Part shown: piece after piece, positions 34,986-43,045 of the stretch
How the letters are laid out: the number at the start of each line of letters is the position of its first letter
How positions within the stretch are numbered: the stretch's first letter is position 1
NCBI GenBank assembly: GCA_001940645.1
Contig: MDVS01000056.1
Span: forward strand, 1-64,000
Length of the DNA: 64,000 nucleotides
Direction of reading: 5' to 3'
Origin: Candidatus Heimdallarchaeota archaeon LC_3
GTDB lineage: Archaea > Asgardarchaeota > Heimdallarchaeia > Hodarchaeales > LC-3
Notes under the pieces: model-generated
What the model was told of the DNA's origin: nothing
Seen by the model: the letters and a program-made list of their open reading frames with translations, nothing else
Database searches by the model: none
Translations under genes and position numbers: made by a program

Positions 34986-36092
34986 CTAATCACGCAAGAA
35001 ATCTGAGTGAAACTTGTAATAAATAGTTTCAAAATTAATTTTATCATTGTTTGTTGGATTTTTCCATATTATAGTCTTTTCTCTTTCTTGAATGTTCGGT
35101 GATAACGTGATCAGTAGATTCTCATTAGTTTTTTTAACAGTTATATCTTCTGAACTTTCTGTAAAGACTCTAAAAGTTGATAAAATTAGACCTATTAATT
35201 TGGGATAGGTCTTTAGATATCCTAAAATTCTTTCCGAATAATTTTCATAGAGCGCCTTCAAGTCTTTGTCGTCTAAATCTGCATAAATTACGATAAGACC
35301 AGGATTAGAATTAATATCCAATTGCGAAATTTTTTTTACTATTTTCTCATAAATTCTACTAATAATGTGTTTTTCATCTTTATAAACAAAATCAAAATTA
35401 TTTAATAAGCTTGGTTCTCCATCATATTCTTGAGATGCGAGAAACACGTTTATGAGCCCTGGAATATTATATTCAATTAACTTAACTGATTCTTTTGATT
35501 CTTTTATCTTTCCTTCCAATTCCTTTAATATCGAATCTAAATACGCCTTCTTTTTCTTAGCTAATTGAAAAGAAACTATAGTTCCACCAATCATTACTCT
35601 GTTTTGAAAGCAAATATTTTGTAGGGAAAAGAAAAATTCATTAGCAACTTTTAGGTCTCTAGGTGGATCTAAAGACGTAACTTCTACATTAAATCGATTT
35701 AAATCTTTAGTTATAAGTAGATCTGGTGTCCTCTGATTTGATTTTTGTATGAATTCTACTGAATATCCACCAGATTTAAATTTTAATGCTGTTTCAATTT
35801 CATAAATTACCTTACGATATTCTTCTTGGTTTCCAAATCTTTTAAATAATGCGTTAGATCCCTTAATTTTTTCCAATAATTGAATTTTTTTAGCGAATGT
35901 AATTAACCACTTATAATTTAATTCATAAGAAGCAATAAGATGGTTGATTAGATTATGTGGACTTTTAAGATTAATTTTATTCGTCTGAATTATGGAGATT
36001 AAATATCTTACAGCTTCATATCCTTTCTTGCCTGAAGGATGGTTTATATGAGATTTCTTATGAAAATCAATTAACCAGTCATAATTATTCAT
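34986..36092 (-). CDS. PD-(D/E)XK-like protein, possibly inactive
   Basis: 368 residues. The middle has a nuclease-like pattern: a helix with Glu98/Glu100, then RTPDLLI with Pro123-Asp124, then the strand NRFNVEVTS in which Glu137 is present but the expected Lys is Thr139. Catalysis is therefore doubtful. The C-terminal half is alpha/beta and unfamiliar (GLIVIYADLDDKD; YLKTYPKLIGLILSTFRVF). The start ATG 36092 overlaps the stop of a 38-residue zinc-finger ORF (TAATG), so the two are translationally coupled. A DNA-processing defence role is an inference from the fold and location. Confidence 0.55.
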   Translation of the reverse strand: MNNYDWLIDFHKKSHINHPSGKKGYEAVRYLISIIQTNKINLKSPHNLINHLIASYELNYKWLITFAKKIQLLEKIKGSNALFKRFGNQEEYRKVIYEIETALKFKSGGYSVEFIQKSNQRTPDLLITKDLNRFNVEVTSLDPPRDLKVANEFFFSLQNICFQNRVMIGGTIVSFQLAKKKKAYLDSILKELEGKIKESKESVKLIEYNIPGLINVFLASQEYDGEPSLLNNFDFVYKDEKHIISRIYEKIVKKISQLDINSNPGLIVIYADLDDKDLKALYENYSERILGYLKTYPKLIGLILSTFRVFTESSEDITVKKTNENLLITLSPNIQEREKTIIWKNPTNNDKINFETIYYKFHSDFLRD

Positions 36093-36208
36093 TATATTTC
36101 ATTATATTTTATTTTTAGAATTATAAATTGGAAACGACTATAATTTGGACTTTTTACGGGTGTATGAACAATTTCTCCACATTTACTACATTTAATTCCT
36201 TCAATCAT
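36092..36208 (-). CDS. Tiny Cys-x2-Cys protein coupled to the nuclease-like gene
   Basis: Thirty-eight residues, from ATG 36208 to TAA 36094. It begins MIEGIKCSKCGEIVHTPVKS with a single C-x2-C, as in half a zinc ribbon. The stop overlaps the ATG of the next gene (TAATG), a strong sign of coupled translation. It may dimerise around zinc or be the degenerate front of the following protein. Confidence 0.5.
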   Translation of the reverse strand: MIEGIKCSKCGEIVHTPVKSPNYSRFQFIILKIKYNEI

Positions 36209-36340
36209 AGTTAATCAACCAAATTTTTACTGAATTTAAGTTCCAATTGAAGATTATAATTTTTCACATGACCGTAGTAAATATAATTTTAAACAAAAAC
36301 TGAAATATTAAAAATAATATAATTTTTATCAGAATTAATT

Positions 36341-36982
36341 ATGGAAAATAATAAAAATAATCCTGAACTTAAAAGCAAATCATTTATTTGTTTTCATTGT
36401 AGCACTTTAGCTCAAATGGAATGGGAAAAATTGGGAATAAAGGATGAAGAAGATTACTTTTCATCCTATACAAATTTATGGTTAGCAGAATGTGTAAATT
36501 GTAAAGAATTTTCCATTTGGTATAAGAAAAAAGTCTTGTTTCCAGACTATGTTTCACTACAAACACCTGAACCCGATGAGGATTTACCTGATGATTTAAA
36601 AGTGGATTTCGAAGAAGCAAGAAAAATTGTTAACGATTCTCCGAGAGGAGCTTCAGCACTATTGAGACTAGTAATTCAAAAATTAATGAAACATTTAGGA
36701 GAGAAAGGAAACAATATCAATGAGGATATAGGAAATTTAGTGAAAAATGGTTTAGATCCAGAAGTTCAGAAAGCGTCAGATATAATCCGTGTTATAGGAA
36801 ATCAGTCCGTTCATCCAGGACAAATTGATATTTCTGACGATTCTGATACTGCTAAAAAATTATTTTTAATAATTAATTATGTTGTAAAAACTATGATATC
36901 TCCCAAAAAAATAATCAAAAAATTTTACGACAATCTACCAGAATCTAATTTAAATCAGATTAATAAAAGAGATAATAATTAA
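36341..36982 (+). CDS. Zinc-ribbon DUF4145 protein
   Basis: 213 residues: a zinc ribbon (C17-x2-C20, C51-x2-C54) followed by a DUF4145 domain. Typical signatures are DSPRGASALLRLVIQKLMKH and DIIRVIGNQSVHPGQIDISD. DUF4145 is a HEPN-like all-helical fold often found next to or fused to restriction-modification and other defence genes; its own activity is unsettled. It is divergent from the nuclease-like gene 34986-36208, so both may be controlled from the 130-base gap between them. The length is normal. Confidence 0.83.
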   Translation: MENNKNNPELKSKSFICFHCSTLAQMEWEKLGIKDEEDYFSSYTNLWLAECVNCKEFSIWYKKKVLFPDYVSLQTPEPDEDLPDDLKVDFEEARKIVNDSPRGASALLRLVIQKLMKHLGEKGNNINEDIGNLVKNGLDPEVQKASDIIRVIGNQSVHPGQIDISDDSDTAKKLFLIINYVVKTMISPKKIIKKFYDNLPESNLNQINKRDNN

Positions 36983-37158
36983 ATAGACCTGTATAAATTA
37001 TAAGAATATACACTAAAATTTGTTAAATTAGACGGTTATCTACTACTTTTTTATAAAAATTTACGCTATTATAAAACAAAATCATTTTTATTTTTCATTA
37101 AGTAATAGTATTTCCGGAATAAAAATAATTATTAATATAATAAAGGGGTCTTAATCAC

Positions 37159-37635
37159 ATGGAAATGGACTTTTTTGAGGATAATTTTACAAAACTTTTT
37201 TTTAATACCGAAACAGGAGAAGTCAATCATGAATCTCTTAGCGATTACGTCCAAACTGCTATTAATGTAGCAGAAGATGTAATTTGGGAACTTGCACTTG
37301 AGAAAACTTCTCTCAAGGAATTAAATCAGGCTCGTGATGAATTAAGAAAATATATTTTAAGGTTTTTCGATTTTATGAGATGGATGAGAGAATACGATGG
37401 AAAAACTCATAGTTTACGTGATAAGATTAATATTATAGATAGTGCGGTAGTAGTAATAAAAAAAGAAATGGATTTAATAGATTCAGAAGTTGCTACATTA
37501 AAACAAAATGCAATAGCTGAAAAAACATTAAAAGCTACACGTAGAGCAATAACTATTGCTTACATTGCTTTGGTTATATCGATCTCCTTTAATCTATTGT
37601 TTATAATTGACAGGATATTTTTTGGAAGCAATTAA
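37159..37635 (+). CDS. Coiled-coil protein with C-terminal membrane anchor
   Basis: 158 residues from ATG 37159, preceded by AAAGGGG. Residues 30-120 are helical with long heptads (DKINIIDSAVVVIKKEMDLI). One membrane helix ends the chain (about 130-150). A tail-anchored orientation with the coil in the cytoplasm is likely. It lies 177 bases after the DUF4145 gene on the same strand. Not recognised. Confidence 0.55.
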   Translation: MEMDFFEDNFTKLFFNTETGEVNHESLSDYVQTAINVAEDVIWELALEKTSLKELNQARDELRKYILRFFDFMRWMREYDGKTHSLRDKINIIDSAVVVIKKEMDLIDSEVATLKQNAIAEKTLKATRRAITIAYIALVISISFNLLFIIDRIFFGSN

Positions 37636-37678
37636 CGATTTTTACGTAATTATAAATCAAAATCATTTTTTGTTTTTC

Positions 37679-37840
37679 ATGGATCAATGTAAATTTTGCA
37701 TACATGCTTTTTTCATCAATATTTATACTTGGAGATGCAAAAAATTTAACAAATCAATAAATATTAATGATATTGAACCTTGTTTTGAATTAGATACTAG
37801 AATTTACTATATTGAATATATTAAACTTATTACAAATTAG
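37679..37840 (+). CDS. Small Cys-rich protein
   Basis: Fifty-three residues from ATG 37679: C4-x2-C7 (DQCKFCIHAF), then C20 (WRCKKFNKSI) and C35 (DIEPCFELD), spaced as in small zinc ribbons that bind nucleic acid or protein. The frame stays open upstream to 37607, but that stretch overlaps the previous gene. Confidence 0.4.
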   Translation: MDQCKFCIHAFFINIYTWRCKKFNKSININDIEPCFELDTRIYYIEYIKLITN

Positions 37841-37941
37841 TTCTTTTAAAAAAGGGAAATAACCGAAACTCTTTTAATTTTATTTTTACTCCGATTTTAA
37901 TAATTTTACAAATTATAAATCAAAAACAGAGGTAAAAAATC

Positions 37942-38097
37942 ATGGTTACTTATGAGATTGAATGGAATATTTTGATTTTGAAGAAGGTCTAAGGAACTAA
38001 GTTCCACAGAAAAAAAGTCCCTATAGTTGATAAGAATGAAATTATGATTGGAATAATTAGAACGATTTTAACTATAGATTTGGAATCATTAATATAA
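37942..38097 (+). pseudogene. Short gene with an in-frame TAA
   Basis: GAGGTAA precedes ATG 37942. The frame reads MVTYEIEWNILILKKV, TAA, then GTKFHRKKVPIVDKNEIMIG to the stop at 38097. Both halves are protein-like and in the same frame, so one base change split a gene of about 51 residues. The family is unknown. Confidence 0.35.
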
Positions 38098-38126
38098 TTT
38101 TCATTTCTTCGTCCATTCCCATTTTT

Positions 38127-38450
38127 TCATCCTCTCCCGTGTTCATAAGTCGATTTCTGAGAATCTCTCCATATTTGAATTCTTTCTGAAGTTCCTGTTT
38201 CTTCTTCCATTGAAGGTTCTAATAGATCCTCTTCTACTAATAAATAATATTTTGCTTCTTTCTCTCTATGTTTTGCCTTTACCTCTTCTTCATAAAAATA
38301 TGGATGTGAAATAGCTAATTTCTGGACTTCTGGGAACGTTAATCTCATTACTTTTCTTTTCGGTGCTATTTCTTTGTATCTTGCTTGTTCATACTTTTGT
38401 ATCTGTTCTAGATTCTTTAAATCCCCTAATAGGTGTCCCAATACGAACAA
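38127..38450 (-). CDS. Charged hypothetical protein
   Basis: 107 residues from TTG 38450: a highly charged, helical protein (KYEQARYKEIAPKRKVMRLT; EVKAKHREKEAKYYLLVEED). No motif. GGGAG lies close to the start. An acidic frame on the other strand at 38433-38615 starts inside it; at most one of them is likely to be real. Confidence 0.4.
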   Translation of the reverse strand: MFVLGHLLGDLKNLEQIQKYEQARYKEIAPKRKVMRLTFPEVQKLAISHPYFYEEEVKAKHREKEAKYYLLVEEDLLEPSMEEETGTSERIQIWRDSQKSTYEHGRG

Positions 38451-38761
38451 TACTCCCTGAAAAATGATGTAGTTGAAGATGATCTTGAAATTTACGATGA
38501 TTTAGAAAACTTTCCAGAAACAAGAAAAAATAATGAAAAACGATCCGAAGTAGGTTCATTTCAAAATTATAAAGATTATAATACTGCTAACAATTATCAT
38601 GAAAAGAAAATCTAAGTAATTATTTCTCCAATATGACCTTTGAACTTGAAAAATTACTGGAATACGTTTTAATAATAGTGTCTGTTATGTTTTCTTTGGT
38701 CTTTTTAGCATCGATATTCTAATGAATGAGAAAGTGATTTCATAATTTAAGTTGATTTAAT

Positions 38762-39376
38762 ATGCCGTTACGTCCAAGTCCGTTTCACTACTTAGCTTAC
38801 AGTTATATGAAAAAGTTAGACAATTACATAAAGAAATATAATCGTTTTTTAACTTGCGATAACATTTGTGGATTCTATTATGATTGGTTTCATTTAAGTA
38901 ATGATTATAAAGGAAATTCAAGAGATCTTGAAGTTTTTTCTGAACTAATCATATTTAGAATTGTAGTTCACTTAAAACTATGTTATGATCGGGTTGATAA
39001 TCATTTTGACAATAGCGAATTAAATATTCGTTTGCATCAAAACAATTTAGTACTACATGCAAATAATCAACAGACCAGACCTGATATTGTTATCTTCCAT
39101 AATGATAACGTTTTTTCTGTTATTGAGATAAAAACCCATCCACCTGGTGGAGCTAATTTGCAAAATCTATTAAACAATCATCAAATATTGCGTGCTGAAA
39201 ACAATAGTTATACATTATTACTAATAATTTTCAACTTGGATGGAAATAATCAAGCGATGATTGACTTGGAACACTTTACCGCTGAAAATCCTTGGTTTAA
39301 ACTTATTATTCTCAATCATCCCAATTTTAAGGAAACTCTAATCATTGATCATTTACGACCATTTTTACCAGAATGA
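38762..39376 (+). CDS. PD-(D/E)XK nuclease-like protein
   Basis: 204 residues. The core is RPDIVIFHNDNVFSVIEIKT, with Pro107-Asp108 and Glu122-x-Lys124, the metal-binding set of the PD-(D/E)XK fold. An upstream helix with Glu60 and downstream strand YTLLLIIFNL complete the pattern. This is the length of a stand-alone nuclease or of the N-terminal domain of restriction subunits. It would act on DNA; the substrate is unknown. The 3' end overlaps a headless gene on the other strand by 35 bases. Confidence 0.66.
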   Translation: MPLRPSPFHYLAYSYMKKLDNYIKKYNRFLTCDNICGFYYDWFHLSNDYKGNSRDLEVFSELIIFRIVVHLKLCYDRVDNHFDNSELNIRLHQNNLVLHANNQQTRPDIVIFHNDNVFSVIEIKTHPPGGANLQNLLNNHQILRAENNSYTLLLIIFNLDGNNQAMIDLEHFTAENPWFKLIILNHPNFKETLIIDHLRPFLPE

Positions 39377-39716
39377 AAGTTACTATACATATTCGATCGT
39401 CCAAGACTCGTATTTCATCTTTCTCCATTCTGATCAATTTCCTTTTCTCTGCTTCTTTGAAATAATGTTCAAACGATGAGAATCCGTGAAACTGATATCG
39501 AAAGAAGAATTTATTAAATAAGATTTTAATTAGTGATTCTTGTGAAAACAATGCTGTTGATTCTTTAGAGTGCAAAATACAGAGTAATTCTCTAAAACAA
39601 TCAGAGTGTTGATTTTTGCACCCAAAACTACACTTTCTATCTCGATCACAACAAGATTTTGTAAGTGTATTGAGAGGATCGTCAGTTTGGAGAAAAAATT
39701 CTGAATTTGAAGATGA
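39342..39716 (-). pseudogene. Cys-rich (SWIM-like) protein gene without a start
   Basis: The frame is open from 39716 but offers no ATG, GTG or TTG until 39575. Before that point it reads TKSCCDRDRKCSFGCKNQHS and CFRELLCILHSKE, a Cys-rich block resembling SWIM-type fingers; after it, FFFRYQFHGFSSFEHYFKEA and EKRKLIRMEKDEIRVLDDR. It looks like a real coding region whose 5' end is lost or damaged. The N-terminal finger suggests nucleic-acid binding. Confidence 0.4.
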
Positions 39717-39865
39717 TCATCCCGTACAGAGCACGTTTTCCAGAGGTTGGATGAATGAAAATCATCTAGATGTTTTAGATGACGTTATTCACCAAGAAAT
39801 TAATTCTCAATAAATATGAAGTTTTTAGATGGAATTTAGTCTTAAAGATCATGATTATTAGAATT

Positions 39866-40732
39866 TTAAGATTTTTTCTTTCTAAGTAAAAGTACTCCGA
39901 TAAATCCACCTAATAATATCAATAATCCAAATCCACCTGTTGTTTGAGTTTCAGTTTTAGTTTCCAAGGTACTAGTCGTAGTTATTGTGTTATTTATTAT
40001 TATTGTTGTTGTTGTTTCTGTGTATTCTGTGATGAAATAAAATTGTCGAGAGTGCCAATTTCCAAAACTGTCCATTGCATAGACTATTAGAGTATGTGGT
40101 ATACCAGAACTCGGAAGAAATGCATTAAAAACAAAACTCGAATTACTCAATAGGACAGTACTATTACCACACCCATCCCAATTATATTTCATTTGTCCAA
40201 GAACGATTGAATCAGTCACGTTTATTATAATTACTGTCCCTGCTAATTGAAAAGTGTTATTGGTTGGAGAAATCAAAGTGATAATTGGACCAAGAAAAAA
40301 GATAGATAGTGGATAATTATCTTGATTATTGGCACTTCCATCAATGACATAAGGTAAATCCACAATTAAATTCCCATCTATATCAGGATTTGTCAAATCA
40401 TTCCAATAATTGAATTGAAATAAGTTATTAGTACTATCATCAAATGCTTGGATTCCGGTATTATTGTTACTCACAAGCAAGTTTCTTTCTATGGTATTAG
40501 TATTACTGGAAAAAGTAAGATAAATACCGTATTGGTTGTTATTAATTATAGTGTTATTGGCCAGAAAATTACTACTAGAAGTATCTAAATAAAAGCCGAT
40601 AGCACTACTGGTGGCAGTGTTATTGGTAAGCGTATTAGTATTAGAACCCCCTAAATAAAAGCCATAGTTGGTATTACTGGTGGCGGTGTTTTTGATCAGC
40701 GTATTAGTATTGCGATATAAGCATTGTTTAAG
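39866..40732 (-). pseudogene. NosD-like beta-helix surface protein, 5' part lost
   Basis: The frame opens at 40732 with no start and reads beta-helix repeats (TNTLIKNTATSNTNYGFYLG; TNNTATSSAIGFYLDTSSSN). It then has FNYWNDLTNPDIDGNLIVDL as in NosD/periplasmic repeat proteins, an Ig-like segment, a Thr-rich linker and a C-terminal anchor (FGLLILLGGFIGVLLL plus RKKKS). It is fused out of frame to the SBBP gene 40696-42012, so together they form a broken chimera. An ATG at 40480 could yield the last 204 residues only. Confidence 0.62.
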
Positions 40733-42012
40733 CTATCCAGAATAATTGATGGTCTATTCGTGTTACCACTATCACTACCACTTCCACCAAGAAATGTGGA
40801 ATATAAAAGTGTAGATCCATTGGCAGATAATTTAGTAACAAAAATATCATTTGTTCCATTAAGAGTGGTATCATAGGCATTGACAGTTGGAAAATCACTC
40901 GAAGTCGTCATTCCCGTAATATAAATATTGTTTAAGCTATCCAGAACAATTGATGGGCTATCCTCTCCACTGCTTCCTCCTAAAAATGTAGAATATAAAA
41001 GGGTGGATCCATCAGCGGATAATTTGATTACGAAAGTATCAACTGTCCCTCCAAGCGTGTTGTCATAAGTATTATTAGTTGTAGGAAAATAACTTGATGC
41101 TGTGTTACCTGTAACATAAATATTGTTTAAACTATCCAAAGTCATAGAATATCCTACACCTTCTCCTATAAAACTGGAATATGCTAAGAAAAAGGGATCA
41201 ATAACTATTGGTCTTGATGAATCATAGCTAGATGGTAAAGAAAACTGAATACTTTTGGTCGAAAAAGAACCAATCAAAGTTTTATCACTTGAAAATGAAC
41301 AAGGAATTTCTTCTCCTGTATCAGCATACCAGACTTTTAATCCTTCATCAACAAATTTAATGTTATAGGCTAGCTTTAATTCCACTTGAGTAGGTGTGAC
41401 ACGAATATTTTCGACTCCAGAATAGACCATTTCAATCTCCATAATATCAGCATAAGGATCTACCAAAAACTCATATTTTAATCCTTGAGGGGTAATTTGG
41501 TAGGTAAGGGTTATCCCTTCAATAAAATCCTCATAAACCACTTGCGAGAAATGATTGATTTTGCTAAAGCTTTGATTTCCGATAAAATAATTACTATAGC
41601 CCTGTTGCTTTCCCACACCTATAGGTTGTACTTGATTTGAATTGAGGAAGTCTAATTGAAAGAAAATATCATTTATCATAAATGATACTTTGGAAATTCC
41701 AAATCCAACAGTACCCTGAGGAATATTAGCATAATAGGTTATGTATTCAGGCATTTGTCCTCTATTTTCTCTGAATACCGATTGAATCTTTGAAGTAGGA
41801 TTAAAATCAACATGATTATTGTTCTCCCCGATATTTGTAGGTGTTACGATTAATTCATTTTCATTTGAGTAATTTAAAGAATTTTTAGAACTAAAATTAG
41901 GGTCATAAATATCCTCTTGGGTGTTAATAAAATAATTTTTTACTAAAGAACTCTGAAAAGAAATAAAAATAATGACTAACAGGAAAAAAGAAACTAAAAA
42001 TTTATATTTCAT
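40696..42012 (-). CDS. Exported SBBP-repeat beta-propeller surface protein, truncated
   Basis: 438 residues from ATG 42012: a signal peptide (about 4-20), a beta-rich domain that begins FRENRGQMPEYITYYA (about 75-265, the N-terminal module that usually precedes SBBP propellers), then SBBP repeats. These read GVGYSMTLDSLNNIYVTG, SPSIVLDSLNNIYITGMTTS and RPSIILDSLNNAYI. The third repeat breaks off after AYI and ends in an unrelated ILIR and a stop. Intact relatives have many more repeats. No membrane anchor remains in this frame; the anchor is in the NosD-like part downstream. Probably non-functional or secreted and loose. Confidence 0.72.
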   Translation of the reverse strand: MKYKFLVSFFLLVIIFISFQSSLVKNYFINTQEDIYDPNFSSKNSLNYSNENELIVTPTNIGENNNHVDFNPTSKIQSVFRENRGQMPEYITYYANIPQGTVGFGISKVSFMINDIFFQLDFLNSNQVQPIGVGKQQGYSNYFIGNQSFSKINHFSQVVYEDFIEGITLTYQITPQGLKYEFLVDPYADIMEIEMVYSGVENIRVTPTQVELKLAYNIKFVDEGLKVWYADTGEEIPCSFSSDKTLIGSFSTKSIQFSLPSSYDSSRPIVIDPFFLAYSSFIGEGVGYSMTLDSLNNIYVTGNTASSYFPTTNNTYDNTLGGTVDTFVIKLSADGSTLLYSTFLGGSSGEDSPSIVLDSLNNIYITGMTTSSDFPTVNAYDTTLNGTNDIFVTKLSANGSTLLYSTFLGGSGSDSGNTNRPSIILDSLNNAYIAILIR

Positions 42013-42208
42013 TTGATCAACCCCAAAATTTTATTCAACAACAAAATTGTTAGATTGAATACTCAATTTAGAAAATTTACAAGTCTTATATAGAGAATTC
42101 TATAGAACAGAAATATTAAATTAAAAAGATTTCTAGGTAAAGTGTATTTATTCAAAATCAGGTGTTAAATATTCATAAAAGTCAGAAATTAGCTTCATTC
42201 TTCTCTTA

Positions 42209-42318
42209 CATTATTCTTGTCCTGAGTGTAATTCAAATTACCATTTAGGACATATTAGGGAATAAACAAAAATTAAAGGAAATTGTCCAGTTTGTAAGAA
42301 GAGAATTTACAGTTTGTA
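42209..42318 (+). pseudogene. Zinc-finger remnant with an in-frame TAA
   Basis: The frame reads HYSCPECNSNYHLGHIRE, TAA, TKIKGNCPVCKKRIYSL, stop: two C-x2-C knuckles 20 residues apart, broken by the stop. No start codon nearby. The surrounding 42013-42437 is otherwise empty of genes and must contain the promoter of the SBBP gene. Confidence 0.4.
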
Positions 42319-42437
42319 AAAACAAAAAAATATACTGATTTGTGAAGATTTTCCAGCAAAGAGTTAAAAATTGGTTCATATGATTCAAATTTGTTAAAAT
42401 ATAATAAATATAAAAATAAAACTATGGATATGAAAAA

Positions 42438-42647
42438 ATGAGTTATAAGGAATTAGATTTTAAAAATGAGAGTTCTGAGAGGATTTGTTTTCTGTTAGAA
42501 AAAGAAGGCTCTAAAGACCGAATAGAGCTTCAAAAAGCATTAGGAATTAGTGAAGCTGATGTTGTAGATGCGTTAGCTGAATTGGATGATTATAAACTTA
42601 TAGAAAAGGATGGTAAATATTTCTATAAGTTGAAAGAGAAATTTTGA
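42438..42647 (+). CDS. Small winged-helix protein
   Basis: 69 residues: SSERICFLLEKEGSKDRIEL, then QKALGISEADVVDALAELDD with a recognition helix, then the short wing YKLIEKDGKYFYKL. It is a bare winged helix-turn-helix, probably a transcriptional regulator, standing in front of the type IIG enzyme (43046) on the same strand with 400 bases between. It might control it, as C proteins do in restriction systems (inference). ATG start. Confidence 0.65.
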   Translation: MSYKELDFKNESSERICFLLEKEGSKDRIELQKALGISEADVVDALAELDDYKLIEKDGKYFYKLKEKF

Positions 42648-43045
42648 TATATTAGAAGAGTTATATACATTCTAATTAATTAATCAAGACGTTTAAGGAA
42701 TATATATTATAAAAATGATTATTAGAGCTAAATATTATCGAAATTCATCTTATTTAACATAATTATAAAAATATGAAACATTTTGTTACCTAATTATCGG
42801 TGCTATATTGCATCATTAGACTAAGAAAAATGATTGCTCTTTAATTTCTCTTGAATTATTACCAATTTGAATTGAATAAAACTAAATTTATAGTTCGTAT
42901 TAAGAATAAAGTATCAAATTATCTTTAACTTAATGTTATAATTAGATAATAAAGATTTTATTATTTTAGTTAAAAATGTCCCAAAAATTAAATGGAATAT
43001 AATATATGGTTTTCTGTAAACCATACAATTAAATTTTATTTGTAG
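42648..43045. other. Intergenic upstream of the type IIG gene
   Basis: About 400 AT-rich bases, no gene. It ends with TAGGTGAGGACG just before the next start. Confidence 0.35.

Noticed and set aside
38433..38615. Acidic rightward ORF of 60 codons from GTG
   Set aside because: Overlaps the start of the leftward charged ORF, lacks a clear ribosome site, and has no recognisable pattern; kept only as an alternative.
39616..39813. Rightward ORF of 65 codons
   Set aside because: Antisense to the Cys-rich leftward coding region; no start context.
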